The translations under genes were made by a program, and so were the position numbers. Source: VXNE01 sp965203615 (GTDB lineage Bacteria; Pseudomonadota; Gammaproteobacteria; Pseudomonadales; Azotimanducaceae). Taken from it: a stretch of 64,000 nt of DNA. The notes under the pieces are model-generated. The model was not told where the DNA came from, did not search any database, and worked only from the letters and a program-made list of their open reading frames with translations. Every line of letters starts with the position of its first letter. Position 1 is the stretch's first letter. The DNA is taken from the NCBI GenBank assembly GCA_965203615.1, contig OZ241900.1, forward strand, positions 1,240,001 to 1,304,000, read 5' to 3'. Of this stretch, positions 1 to 9,949 are shown in pieces.

Positions 1-1488
1 GCCTGGATCGCGTTCAGGATCCGAGACGGCGCGCGCTGGCACGACGGCAAGCCCGTCACCATCGACGATGTGCATTTCACGTTCACGCGATTTACCACCG
101 AGGCATCCCCGACGATTGCCACCCCGCTGAACCCGATCGAGTCCTTCGAGGTCATCGGACCCCGCGAGATCCGCTTCAACATCCGGGAGGGCCAGCGTGG
201 CGATCCGCTGCTGCCCATCGTCATCGGCTCGAAGCCGATCCTGCCGGCCCACTTCTGGGCGTCGCGGGACTTGGGCAAAACCAGCATCACCCCACCGCTA
301 GGTTCCGGCCCTTACCGCGTCAAGGAGCTTCGCGTCGGCCGCTGGATCCGCTACGAGCGCGTCGAGGATTACTGGGGCCGGGACCTGCCGGTCATGCGCG
401 GCCGCTACAACTTCGACGAGGTGAAGTGGGACTACTTCCGCGACGGCCAGATCCAGGCCGAGTCGCTCAAGGGCGACGTCGTCGACGTGAACGTCGAGGG
501 CGTCCCCAGGCTCTGGAACAACGCCTACGAGTTCCCGGCCAAGCGCGCCGGGATGTTCAGACAACACTGGCTGCCGGTGAACCACCCAGCGGGACTGTGG
601 GCGGCCTTGTTCTGGAACCTCGACCAGCCGCGCTTTCGGGACGTGCGGGTACGCGAGGCGCTGTGGCTGGTCGCGGACTACGAGTGGATCAACTGGCGCA
701 ACTATGACTTCTACGGACTGGCGGAGAGTCTCTTCCACGGCTCGGTGCTGGCGTCACGCGGCTTGCCGAGCGAGCGGGAACTCAAATACCTCGAGCCGAT
801 ACGGGACCTGGTACCGCCGCGCGTCTTCACCGAACCCTATCGGCCACCGCCCAACGGCGGTCGCGGGTGGCACCGAGACAACCTGGTCAAGGCGGCGGCG
901 CTGTTGAAGGAAGCCGGTTGGAACGTCGAAGACGGGCGCCTCGTCCACAGCGTCACGGGGGAGGCGTTCCATCTCCGTATGTTGGTCATACCACCGGGCA
1001 TGGCGGCTTCGATGATGCCCTATCTGCGCAACCTGGAACGTCTGGGCATCACGTCGACGATCAAGTCGCCGGAGACCTCCCAGTGGGTGTTCCGCATGCT
1101 TTCCGGCGACTTCGATGGCGGCGACATGTGGTTCATCACGGACTTCACGCCGACGCACGCCATGGCGCGCTTCTCGAGCGCCGAGGCGGACTACGAGTAC
1201 GGCGCCAACTATCCCAATATCAGGGATCCCGCCGTCGACCACCTGCTCAAGGCAGTCAAGTCCGCGAATACCTGGGACGATTACGTCGCCGCCATTCGCG
1301 CGTTCGACCGCGTCATGCTGTGGAACTTCTATCTCATTCCGGGCATGAGCAGGACCAAGATCGGCATCGGACACTGGGACCGTTACGACTGGGTGGACGC
1401 CGGCAAGCTGGCGCGCGAGGTGTGGACCGAGTCGTGGTGGTGGGACGAAGCGCGCGCGGCCAAGGTCGCCGAGTACCTGGGGGAATAA
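1..1488 (+). CDS. yejA: Periplasmic solute-binding protein of a Yej-type peptide importer (5' partial)
   Basis: The reading frame is open from the first base, so the N-terminus and signal peptide lie outside the window. The visible part is the C-terminal ~495 residues of a family 5 extracellular solute-binding protein; the opening FRIRDGARWHDGKPV is the usual conserved segment of that family. The protein would deliver oligopeptides (microcin C-like peptides in E. coli YejA) to the inner-membrane permease. The stop is one base before the GTG of a YejB-like permease and a YejE-like permease follows, which is the order of the yej operon. The assignment to YejA rather than another peptide-binding protein rests mainly on those neighbours. 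Confidence 0.85.
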   Translation, partial: AWIAFRIRDGARWHDGKPVTIDDVHFTFTRFTTEASPTIATPLNPIESFEVIGPREIRFNIREGQRGDPLLPIVIGSKPILPAHFWASRDLGKTSITPPLGSGPYRVKELRVGRWIRYERVEDYWGRDLPVMRGRYNFDEVKWDYFRDGQIQAESLKGDVVDVNVEGVPRLWNNAYEFPAKRAGMFRQHWLPVNHPAGLWAALFWNLDQPRFRDVRVREALWLVADYEWINWRNYDFYGLAESLFHGSVLASRGLPSERELKYLEPIRDLVPPRVFTEPYRPPPNGGRGWHRDNLVKAAALLKEAGWNVEDGRLVHSVTGEAFHLRMLVIPPGMAASMMPYLRNLERLGITSTIKSPETSQWVFRMLSGDFDGGDMWFITDFTPTHAMARFSSAEADYEYGANYPNIRDPAVDHLLKAVKSANTWDDYVAAIRAFDRVMLWNFYLIPGMSRTKIGIGHWDRYDWVDAGKLAREVWTESWWWDEARAAKVAEYLGE

Positions 1489-1489
1489 C

Positions 1490-2563
1490 GTGGGCCGATA
1501 CGTTCTCCGCCGCCTCCTGCTGATCCTGCCGACGCTGTTCGGGATCATGGTCATCAATTTCATCCTGGTGCAGTTCGCGCCGGGCGGCCCCGTGGAGCAG
1601 GCCATCGTCCAGGCGCAGGGGCTCGACATCTCGACGACGGCCTCCGTGTCGGCGGGGGCGAGCATGGGGCCGTCCTCGCAGTCGTCCTATACCGGCAGCG
1701 AAGGACTCAACCCGGAGTTCGTGGCGCGCATGGAGAAGACGTTCGGATTCGACAAGCCGCCGCACGAGCGCTTTTTCCTCATGCTGTGGAACTACGCGCG
1801 CCTGGATTTCGGCGAGAGCTACTTCCAGAACCGGCCCGTCTTCGACCTCGTCGTCGAACGGCTGCCGATCTCGGTCTCCCTCGGGCTCTGGTCGCTGGTG
1901 CTGATCTACGGCGTCTCGATCCCCCTCGGCATGGCCAAGGCCGTGCGCGACGGCACCGCGTTCGACGTATGGTCGAGCGCCATCGTGTTCGTCGCCTACG
2001 CGATCCCCGGCTTTCTCATCGCAGTGATGCTGATCATCCTGTTCGCGGGGGGCACCTATCTCGACTGGTTCCCCATGCGCGACATGTTCTCCGAGAACTT
2101 CGACGACCTGACGTTGTTCGGCAAGGTCTGCGACTACCTCTGGCACCTCGCCCTGCCCCTCACCGCGCTCACCCTCGGCGGGTTCGCGACGCTCACGATG
2201 CTGACCAAGAACAGCTTCCTCGAGGAGATCAACAAGCAGTTCGTGCTGACCGCGCGGTCCAAAGGCCTCACCGAGCGGCGCGTCATGTTCGGGCACGTGT
2301 TCCGCAACGCCATCCTCATCGTAATCGCCGGCTTCCCGGCCGCGTTCGTGGGCCTCCTGTTCACCGGCGCGCTCCTGATCGAGGTCATCTTCTCGATCGA
2401 CGGCATCGGCCTGCTCGGCTACGAGGCCGTCGTCAAGCGCGACTACCCGATCTTCTTCGGCACGCTGTTCGTGTTCACGCTGATCGGGCTCGTGATGCAG
2501 CTCATCGGCGACATCGTCTATACGTTCGTCGATCCGCGGATCGACTTCGAGACGCGGGGTTAG
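1490..2563 (+). CDS. yejB: YejB-like ABC transporter permease
   Basis: A 357-residue inner-membrane permease of the BPD_transp_1 (DppB/OppB) family. The N-terminus MGRYVLRRLLLILPTLFG, with its first transmembrane helix, and the long insert after residue 40 are typical of YejB. The EAA-loop region (LTARSKGLTERRVMFGHVFRN) sits around residues 245-270 and would contact the ATPase. The GTG start lies one base after the yejA stop, so translation is probably coupled. It should pair with YejE to form the channel. Confidence 0.9.
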   Translation: MGRYVLRRLLLILPTLFGIMVINFILVQFAPGGPVEQAIVQAQGLDISTTASVSAGASMGPSSQSSYTGSEGLNPEFVARMEKTFGFDKPPHERFFLMLWNYARLDFGESYFQNRPVFDLVVERLPISVSLGLWSLVLIYGVSIPLGMAKAVRDGTAFDVWSSAIVFVAYAIPGFLIAVMLIILFAGGTYLDWFPMRDMFSENFDDLTLFGKVCDYLWHLALPLTALTLGGFATLTMLTKNSFLEEINKQFVLTARSKGLTERRVMFGHVFRNAILIVIAGFPAAFVGLLFTGALLIEVIFSIDGIGLLGYEAVVKRDYPIFFGTLFVFTLIGLVMQLIGDIVYTFVDPRIDFETRG

Positions 2564-2570
2564 TTAGGTC

Positions 2571-3632
2571 ATGTCGCCGATCAACCAGCGTCGACTCGAA
2601 CTCTTCAAGTCGAACCGGCGCGGGTACTACTCGTTCTGGATCTTCCTGGTGCTGTTCGTGCTGTCGATGTTTGCCGAGTTCATCGCCAACGACAAACCGA
2701 TCGTGTTCTCGCACCAGGGAGAGCTGCACTTCCCCATGTTCGCCATGTACACCGAGACCCAACTCGGCGGCGTGCTGGAGACCGAGGCGGACTACCGCGA
2801 TCCGTACGTTGCGGAGTTGATCAAGGCGGACGGCTGGGCGCTCTGGCCGCCGGTGCGGTATTCCTACAACACCGTCGACTACTCCTACGAGATCACCCCA
2901 TCGCCGCCGGACCGCAGGCACTTCCTCGGCACGGACGGCGGCGGTACGGACGTTTTCGCGAAGTTGCTCTACGGGTTCCGGCTCTCTGTCCTGTTCGGTC
3001 TCGCGCTCACGCTGATCAGCTCGAGCATCGGCGTGCTGGTCGGCGCGGTCCAGGGTTATTTCGGGGGGCTCATCGACCTCCTCGGCCAGCGGGTGGTGGA
3101 GATCTTCGCGGGGCTGCCGATCCTGTTCGTGCTGATCATTCTCGCGAGCATTGTCGAGCCGAACGTGTTCTGGCTGCTGGGTATCCTGGGGTTGTTTAGC
3201 TGGATGGCGCTGGTGGGGGTGGTTCGGGCGGAGTTTCTGCGGGCGAGGAACTACGAGTTCGTACTGGCGGCCCGGTCTTTGGGCGTGTCGAACCTGACGA
3301 TCCTTCGGCGGCATGTGCTGCCGAATGCGATGGTGGCGACATTGACGTACTTGCCGTTCATATTGAATGGGTCGATCACGGCGTTGACGGCGTTGGACTT
3401 TCTGGGGTTTGGGTTGCCGATTGACTCGCCGTCGCTGGGGCGGTTGCTGTCGTCGGCGAAGGCGAATCTCCAGGCGCCTTGGTTGGGGTTCTTCGTGTTC
3501 GTGACGCTGGCGATGCTGCTGACGTTGCTGATCTTCATTGGGGAGGCGGTGAGGGATGCGCTGGATCCGAGAAGGGCGGTGGCGACACGAAGCGATCCCG
3601 GTGCCGAGTTGGTGAATCCGCAAACGGCGTGA
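2571..3632 (+). CDS. yejE: YejE-like ABC transporter permease
   Basis: A 353-residue permease of the DppC/OppC type with the YejE signature N-terminus (INQRRLELFKSNRRGYYSFW) and a long periplasmic segment before the second helix. A HFLGTDGGGTDVFAKLLYG motif introduces the permease core. The EAA loop is around residues 225-250. The start is ATG, 7 bases after the yejB stop. The last ~450 bases are markedly G-rich on the coding strand compared with the first part, without any frame break. No yejF ATPase gene follows; the next gene is convergent. Confidence 0.9.
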   Translation: MSPINQRRLELFKSNRRGYYSFWIFLVLFVLSMFAEFIANDKPIVFSHQGELHFPMFAMYTETQLGGVLETEADYRDPYVAELIKADGWALWPPVRYSYNTVDYSYEITPSPPDRRHFLGTDGGGTDVFAKLLYGFRLSVLFGLALTLISSSIGVLVGAVQGYFGGLIDLLGQRVVEIFAGLPILFVLIILASIVEPNVFWLLGILGLFSWMALVGVVRAEFLRARNYEFVLAARSLGVSNLTILRRHVLPNAMVATLTYLPFILNGSITALTALDFLGFGLPIDSPSLGRLLSSAKANLQAPWLGFFVFVTLAMLLTLLIFIGEAVRDALDPRRAVATRSDPGAELVNPQTA

Positions 3633-3692
3633 TCGCTGGCGACCCGCGCGGACCTTTTCGGCGTGGGCCTTCGAGTCTCCTACCCGAGCGGT

Positions 3693-5474
3693 CTACATCG
3701 CCGCCTGGGGCAAGATCCAGATGGGCGACGTCCATGCCCGCTCCTGCAGCGTGGGCTCCTTCTCCGCGCGCAACGGGAGGCCCAACCGATTCGCGTCCCA
3801 CGTCGACCACCGGCAGGTCGGGTTCTCAAGCGCACGCACGTAATAGAAGGCGCGCTCGTTGGGGTCGAAGTCCGGGTCCTTCCACACCGCCTTCAATTCA
3901 ACGTCTCCCTTGTCGAAATCGAAGTCGCAGGTCGCGAGGTCCACGCTGGCCTCGTTGTCGGGACATCGGTGGCTGTCGGGGCTTGGTTCGAGGCCATCGG
4001 AGCACGCGACGTCGTAGACCCGCTCCTGCCGGGCACCGTCGTCGAGCCAGCCCTTGACGACCTGCAGGCGCTGCAGCCACGCACTCGAGGGATCCCGCAA
4101 CGCCCAGGCGAAGAAGCGCGGCGCACCGTCCGGGCGCGCCTCGAGGTCGCCGCCCATCGGGACCCCGGTGGCGTACAGCCGGCTGGCGTCGGCCGCGTCG
4201 AGATCGTAGCCGGCGAAGAACTTCACGCGGATCCGCGTGCCGCTGGTGGCGAAGGTCTCCTTGCGCCGCAGCGCCGCGTAGATCGCTTCGCGCGTGTTCG
4301 CCTCGGCCCAGACGGCCGCCAACCCCGACGCGCTCCAGTCGAATCCGGTGGTGGTGATACCGGGCAGCCGGTTCAGTTCAGGATTGTCCTCGTTGGGTAT
4401 CGCGAAGCGCCACTCGGGAAGCCCATCGAGAATGCCAATCTTGCCGTGATACGTGCGTTCGTCGTACGCCGCGCCCGTGTTGTGGGTATCGCTCGAGCCG
4501 ATGAATCCAAACCGGTACGGATTGAATCCCTGGTTGTGCTGCAGCTCAAATCCCGTGAGCAACGCATCGCGGACGTACGAGCCCTTGATCTCGTCAATGC
4601 TCCTGTCGCGCACCTCGAAGTTGGCCCACTCGTCGTTCGGCGACAGCAGCGGATGCGTCTCGGACGTTCCCTTGATCTGGGTCATTTCCACGATCGGCTC
4701 GTTGCGCATGCGGAGTTGCGCATAGGCCGCATCCATCGGCTCTCCGGCGAACGTGGTGGTCTGGAAAAAGTTTCCCCGGCTCGAATTGGGGTTGTGGGGA
4801 ATCGCCAGCGCCTCGATGCCTTGCGTCCGCAACCGCTCCAGCCAGGCCCACAGGTCTTCCGGATTGAGGGAGTCGTAGGCGGCAAAAGGCAGGTCTGGCA
4901 CGCGCGCGCCCTTGAAGATGACGTTGCGGTGCAGCATGCCGTCCGGCGCCGAGGTGTACTCGTAGCCCACGAAAGTGGTGAATCGACCCGGCGCATAGTG
5001 GCGTTCGGCCGCCTCAATGGTTCGTTGCCACGCGTCTCGACGTATCGACTCGACGGCGAGTTCAGGATCGATCTCACCAGCGTTGAGGGCCCGCCCGAAG
5101 GCGTTGCCGTAAGCCTCTCTGACAAAGTTAGGGGTGACCTCGCCCGGTGCCGCCTCGGACGATGGGTCGGCCGAATCGCCAAGCGCCGTGACGTTACCCA
5201 GATACTCGGCGTGATCGGTGACGGCCAGGAAGTCCAGCGGCGCACCGCGCATGCGGATGGTCTGACCGGCCGGATGCTGCAGTGGGGCGCCCTTCGCAAA
5301 CGCGTAAGCCGCGTCAGGCCCCGTACGTGCGCCGGAGTTGTAGGCGTCGGCCGAGTACTTCGTGTGCACGTGCAGGTCTCCGAAGTAGGCATTTCGGACT
5401 GGTGGTTCCGCAACTGCTTGGATGGCGAAGAATGAAGCCGCGACTGCCAACGCACGGAGCGCGCGGGTCATCAT
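3693..5474 (-). CDS. Secreted DUF3604 family protein
   Basis: The frame is open further upstream, but MMTRALRALAVAASFFAIQA is a convincing signal peptide, so I place the start at 5474 (593 residues). The mature protein opens with YFGDLHVHTKYSADAY and soon has LAVTDHAEYLGNV. These PHP-like metal-binding motifs define DUF3604, a family of exported proteins with no settled function that is often annotated as a putative metal-dependent hydrolase. Further conserved blocks are FIGSSDTHN and FASSGTRI-like ATSGTRIRVKFFAG near the C-terminus. It converges with yejE over about 60 bases and has no obvious operon partner. Confidence 0.88.
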   Translation of the reverse strand: MMTRALRALAVAASFFAIQAVAEPPVRNAYFGDLHVHTKYSADAYNSGARTGPDAAYAFAKGAPLQHPAGQTIRMRGAPLDFLAVTDHAEYLGNVTALGDSADPSSEAAPGEVTPNFVREAYGNAFGRALNAGEIDPELAVESIRRDAWQRTIEAAERHYAPGRFTTFVGYEYTSAPDGMLHRNVIFKGARVPDLPFAAYDSLNPEDLWAWLERLRTQGIEALAIPHNPNSSRGNFFQTTTFAGEPMDAAYAQLRMRNEPIVEMTQIKGTSETHPLLSPNDEWANFEVRDRSIDEIKGSYVRDALLTGFELQHNQGFNPYRFGFIGSSDTHNTGAAYDERTYHGKIGILDGLPEWRFAIPNEDNPELNRLPGITTTGFDWSASGLAAVWAEANTREAIYAALRRKETFATSGTRIRVKFFAGYDLDAADASRLYATGVPMGGDLEARPDGAPRFFAWALRDPSSAWLQRLQVVKGWLDDGARQERVYDVACSDGLEPSPDSHRCPDNEASVDLATCDFDFDKGDVELKAVWKDPDFDPNERAFYYVRALENPTCRWSTWDANRLGLPLRAEKEPTLQERAWTSPIWILPQAAM

Positions 5475-5941
5475 GAGCCGGATTCGCCATGTCCGTCCGC
5501 TGTCCGAGTCAAGCCGTCGTAGCCGTTCCATGATCCACTCGCATTTTCCGAACGTCGTTGCCGAATGATAGCAACGGGTCTCGAACGTGCCATTGCGAGC
5601 GACGGTCCCTACGTGATGGAGGCGTTGCGCCAGTTGGTCTCGTCGTGTGCCGCCGCGATCGCATCCTCGCGCGGCGTCGCACATGCATCGGGACTGAAGT
5701 AGACGTGCGAGAACGAATATCGCGCCGGTATTCGGCAGCGCTCGGCGTTCGCCTGGAAAAACCCGATAGACTCCGCGTCGGTCGGCGCTCGAGTAGCGCG
5801 ACATCCTCGGTCAGAAACGTCAGGTTCTAAGCGAGTCGGCGCCGGATGATGACGTCGTTATCGTCGAGACCAATATTGCGTTCCTCTCGACCCTGCAGCT
5901 ATGGCTCAGACTCCATTATCCCATCGATGCTGCAACTCGGT
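5475..5941. other. Intergenic region, left edge of the defence island
   Basis: About 470 bases between the start of the DUF3604 gene and the 3' end of the SMC-like gene, both on the minus strand. Short ORFs here have no recognisable protein features. A small inverted repeat (6-base arms CGTTGC/GCAACG at 5556-5576) is the only structure I noticed. It should hold the promoter of the DUF3604 gene and the left junction of the island, but I see no tRNA, integrase or direct repeat marking an attachment site. Confidence 0.4.
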
Positions 5942-8900
5942 TCAGTCGCGGCTGCGGATCGTGCCGTGTACACGCCAGAGCTTCTGCAATGGTGTGCCGT
6001 GGATAGACAGACCTTCGTCACTGATGGCCACCGACAGAGCTCTCCCCTTCAAACCGACGTTCTCCAAGATTCGTACGCCCGGTGCCGCGTTCCCGCCAAG
6101 TCGCTTCAAGTAGGCATACGTTTCGCCGCCAATTCCGGCTGTGGCCACCACCAAACTGTCCTCTAGGCCCGTCACCTCAGCCTCGTCCAAGCTGTGCACT
6201 GGCTCCATCAATACCAAGTCTCCTGCCCGAATGATCGGGAACGCGCTGTCGTCTGCCACCCGAGCCGCAACCAGCGGTCGTTCAAACAAATCCCTTACTC
6301 CTACTTCAACGACTTCGTCACGTCCGGGAAAGCTCTTTTCTTCGTACACCACCCCAACTACGGGAAGCAGCCTAGTCCTCGACCTTGGCAACAACTGTGT
6401 CGGCGGCACTTGCTCCGTTCCGCCGCGGTCGCAAGCTAAGACAATCCGAGAAGGGTCTTCGCCGTCGCTGAACAACCGACGTAGATATGTCCTGCCAGCA
6501 CAAATCGCGACAACAGGATCACCATCCACGGGTTCCATCTCAAGGGATGCGATCACCACTTGCCCTTGCAGCGCGATTGGGCTCAGCCCCTGCGATCTCA
6601 CGCCGTAGCACACGACCGCGCCAAGGTTCCGGAGTTCGAAAAGTTGCACGTCCTGTCCACCCGCCAGCAAGTCAGCATTGCTTCGTGCACTGACTTCTCC
6701 CAGTACTTGAATGGAGTTCGTTCCCAGAACTTTGGGGGCTGGTAGGGGCGGCAAGTTGTCAGAAAGGAGATCCTCGTCTTCACGCGTCAGACGCCCCATG
6801 AAGCGAGCATACGCCGCAGAACAACTTCGTAGCTGGCGATTGATTTCGCTGAACACTCTGTTTACTTCGCCGGCATCGTGCGGCGTCACGTCCTGCGGGC
6901 GATGATGAGCCCTATTGATGCACCGGTAGAACGGCGCGGAATCACGCAAACCAGGATGGGACAGGAAGCTTTCGAACGGAGGTTCGTTGAACGGGCGTTC
7001 GCCGCTGTTACGCGCCGTTCGCAGCGCATCGATCAAGTCCGACAATGTGGGGTTCTGACGCTCAAACGGAACCGCCGAAAGCAGGTCCCACAGCCGGTTC
7101 TCCAAATTGACTCGGACCGCACTCACGAATCGTCGCGCCTTGTCTTCGTTATTGTCGTCAGCCCGCCAGCTCCGCCTGAGTTCCTCCACTTCCCCACGAT
7201 CCGGTCCGACTCTGGCAGTGAGCCGCGAGTTGGAGATCGGACTCATGAAGGCGGCGTACCAAGATGGAGATTCCGTTGATCGTGCAGGCAGCTTCTCCCG
7301 CACGGCGTTCAAAAACCGATAGTCGTTCGACGTGACGAGCGGGCACATCCCATGGTTCGGCATTTCGGTAATGGCAGCCGCCAAGTTCTCTGAGTTGATG
7401 GGGTCGAATTGGTCCTGCGGATCGTCAAGGAGTAAGCAATCGATGCCCCCGATCCTTGCCCGTACACGTTCCCACAAACTGAACACGAAAGCCCAGACAC
7501 AGGCACGCAACTGCGACGCGTTCATGATCTTGTAAGCGTCGACTTCCAGCTCGCCCATCCCGGCGCGTAGGCCGAGACCCTTCTCTTGCGTGGCGTCAAA
7601 CCCGCTATATGCGGGACCCCCTCTATAGTGAGGGCGGTAAATCCTCTCCAGCCAAGCTTTCGTACCCTCATCCAAGCTGGCAATCAAGCCGGTTACTTGC
7701 TGAAAAACCAGGTCGGGAAAACGCATGAACTCGGCCACGGCGTCGGCCGCATCAGCAATGCGGGTCAAGCGATCCAGAATCGCCGCGTGAGCCTTGCTTA
7801 TGGAGTCCAGTTCATCAAGCTGTCGCAGTAGCGACAGAATCGGTGCCGCAGCGTTCACGCACCTTCGAAGCGCTTCCACCTGTTCACGCAACGGCAACTT
7901 GTCCGACGGCTCGCGCCCAGTCCAGTCTTGAGTTCCAAGGCTCCCGTCGACATCCGGGAGGACCGTCTTACCAACGTATCGCTCCATCAACCCTTTGATC
8001 GCCTCCACGTTGTCGACGCGCTGTCTCGCCAACTTTAGGGCCCGCTCCACGTTATGGCTCGTCCGTGCCAGCCTGCTGGTCTTGAATGCGTTGGGCCAAA
8101 CCGACCCTGTTGTGAGCGCATCGTCCTTGAGCGGACAACTGGCGACAGCCAATTCCCATAGTCCCTCCGCGTTTGTCTTCAACGCGCCCAGAGAGTCTGC
8201 GAAACTCCGCTCTGCCAACAACTCACCGACATACGCTTTCCGATAAATTGCCAGCAGGCTATCTGGCAGTACCCTATCTGCGAATCCGCGAAGACTATTC
8301 GGCAACCTTTCCAGAAGTTCCCGCGATGCGTCTCGTTCCCACTCCTCGACTCCCTTGGCAACATCGTTATCCACTTCTTCGCATAGCTGAAGCGCGCTAC
8401 TAACGCTAAGACCGAGAATCGAATCTTCTGAGGTGTCTGCCAAGTCAGTCCCGCAGACCGGACAGTCTTCTACCCGCGTCCCAGCGTGGTGTTCTTGATG
8501 CCAAGCCGATACCTTCGCATACAATTGCCAACGCGCCGCTTCTTCGGGGCGGGTCAAGCGCTCTGCGACCGCCTTCGCCCGTTCAACCATCTCGCGAATC
8601 ACGCTCCGCGCAACGTCCATGTCGCTTTCAGTAATTGCACGCAAATCTCGAACCACAGCAATCGACGGCAACCCCTGGAGCGCCCTCGTTCCCAGTGAGT
8701 CAGAAGCGAGACGCAACTGACCAAGCAACGCATTCGCGTCGGCATAGCTCTTCAGCCCTCGCCCCAATACCGCCTCAACCCGTCCTTCAGTAGCTACCTT
8801 CATCGCCTCCAAGCGTTTGCGCGCGTCGGCGAGCAGGGAACTCCAATCCTCCGGCTTATTGTCATCGGACCCCAACAAATCGATCGGATCGCCAAGGTCT

Positions 8901-9949
8901 GGCTGAACCACCCAAGCATCGCGCATGTTCCTTCGTCGGCTTCGAAAATCACGCTCCTTGGCCGCAGCGTCGCGCTTGGCGTTCGTAGTCTCTTCGCCTC
9001 GAAGTCGTTTCACCAACCTTTCCGAACGCTGTCCGAGATCCTCCAACGGCTTGAGTCCGGTCAGCGTGGCGACCGCCTTAGCGAACGTCGTCCGTTCATC
9101 GAAGCGCATCTGAGCCGCAATGCCCGGCATCACGGTGCCGACCTCGACTGCAAGGTCCGTCAAGCCAAGATCGGCCAGTCCATCTACCTCCATGCGGACC
9201 CTTCCCCGGGGGCCCACTGTTAGGTAGCGACGCACAATCTGCACTTCGTCGGATTCGGCATCACGAAAGGTCAGTTGGGCCCAGGTATCGACCTTCGCCT
9301 TCTCGCCTAAACTCTCAAGTTCCACACCTGACGGAATGGGAACGGCAGGCGGCAGCTCAAGAGCCCGCTCGTTCCCGCCATCTGTTATCGAACGTCCGCC
9401 CGCCCAAGCCACAGCCATCGGTTCGTGAATTTGGTCGGGCAAGTGTTGGGACCGTAGTGCGCGTCCCGTCAGGCACCAGATGATCACGTTCTGCAGCGCC
9501 GTCTTGCCTGCCCCGTTGAACCCGCGGATCAACGTTATGTCCCGTTCCAAATCAAGGGTGAAAACTCCGGGATCTGATCCATCTGGGCCGCAGTGCCGAT
9601 GCAGACCAGCGAATCGATGTGCTTCAACCCGAGTCAGCCGCCAAGTCTTCCTTGCCGCCTGCCGCCGGGAACTGATCGAAGTCATTGCTGGCAACGGAAC
9701 ATCGATGGCCTGCAGCACTCCCTCGATTTCGTCTCGCCGTACGGGTTTCGAGCGCACCCATAGATGTCGATTCCGCGCGTAGTGCGCGAGGATTCTGCGT
9801 GCGTTTCCGCTGCGAAGCGTAAAGTCCGAACCGCCGGGAACCTCTATGGGCTGCTGCCGCAACATGGCGGCGACTAAGTCTTCCAGACCCCCGTCGACCA
9901 GACTTACCGGGTCACGTCTATCACTATAGCCTTTTGGTTTCGAAATCAT
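5942..9949 (-). CDS. SMC/Rad50-like ATPase with tandem C-terminal LexA/S24-like domains
   Basis: A 1335-residue protein encoded divergently from hsdM. Residues 1-100 are an N-terminal extension of unknown type. The ABC-ATPase head follows with Walker A GFNGAGKT at 143-150. A long, charged, probably coiled-coil middle is interrupted by CPVC at 496-499, which could be a zinc hook as in Rad50. The second head half has a degenerate signature (NASQLRA, ~810-816) and Walker B CLLLDDP at 838-844. After a linker, residues ~1110-1205 read like a LexA/S24 fold: GLSPIALQGQ, GD then YLRRL, ending LLPVVGVVYEE. Here the serine is kept and the catalytic lysine position reads arginine. Residues ~1225-1332 read like a second copy: DDSAFPIIRAGDLVL with Ser1235, then YAYLKRL with Lys1282. 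The S24 assignment is my motif reading, not a database result. Its position suggests a DNA-end or phage-sensing role alongside the type I system. Confidence 0.8.
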   Translation of the reverse strand: MISKPKGYSDRRDPVSLVDGGLEDLVAAMLRQQPIEVPGGSDFTLRSGNARRILAHYARNRHLWVRSKPVRRDEIEGVLQAIDVPLPAMTSISSRRQAARKTWRLTRVEAHRFAGLHRHCGPDGSDPGVFTLDLERDITLIRGFNGAGKTALQNVIIWCLTGRALRSQHLPDQIHEPMAVAWAGGRSITDGGNERALELPPAVPIPSGVELESLGEKAKVDTWAQLTFRDAESDEVQIVRRYLTVGPRGRVRMEVDGLADLGLTDLAVEVGTVMPGIAAQMRFDERTTFAKAVATLTGLKPLEDLGQRSERLVKRLRGEETTNAKRDAAAKERDFRSRRRNMRDAWVVQPDLGDPIDLLGSDDNKPEDWSSLLADARKRLEAMKVATEGRVEAVLGRGLKSYADANALLGQLRLASDSLGTRALQGLPSIAVVRDLRAITESDMDVARSVIREMVERAKAVAERLTRPEEAARWQLYAKVSAWHQEHHAGTRVEDCPVCGTDLADTSEDSILGLSVSSALQLCEEVDNDVAKGVEEWERDASRELLERLPNSLRGFADRVLPDSLLAIYRKAYVGELLAERSFADSLGALKTNAEGLWELAVASCPLKDDALTTGSVWPNAFKTSRLARTSHNVERALKLARQRVDNVEAIKGLMERYVGKTVLPDVDGSLGTQDWTGREPSDKLPLREQVEALRRCVNAAAPILSLLRQLDELDSISKAHAAILDRLTRIADAADAVAEFMRFPDLVFQQVTGLIASLDEGTKAWLERIYRPHYRGGPAYSGFDATQEKGLGLRAGMGELEVDAYKIMNASQLRACVWAFVFSLWERVRARIGGIDCLLLDDPQDQFDPINSENLAAAITEMPNHGMCPLVTSNDYRFLNAVREKLPARSTESPSWYAAFMSPISNSRLTARVGPDRGEVEELRRSWRADDNNEDKARRFVSAVRVNLENRLWDLLSAVPFERQNPTLSDLIDALRTARNSGERPFNEPPFESFLSHPGLRDSAPFYRCINRAHHRPQDVTPHDAGEVNRVFSEINRQLRSCSAAYARFMGRLTREDEDLLSDNLPPLPAPKVLGTNSIQVLGEVSARSNADLLAGGQDVQLFELRNLGAVVCYGVRSQGLSPIALQGQVVIASLEMEPVDGDPVVAICAGRTYLRRLFSDGEDPSRIVLACDRGGTEQVPPTQLLPRSRTRLLPVVGVVYEEKSFPGRDEVVEVGVRDLFERPLVAARVADDSAFPIIRAGDLVLMEPVHSLDEAEVTGLEDSLVVATAGIGGETYAYLKRLGGNAAPGVRILENVGLKGRALSVAISDEGLSIHGTPLQKLWRVHGTIRSRD

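Noticed and set aside
5558..5830. Plus-strand frame in the gap before the SMC-like gene
   Set aside because: No ribosome binding site, arginine-rich shadow-like composition and no recognisable motif.
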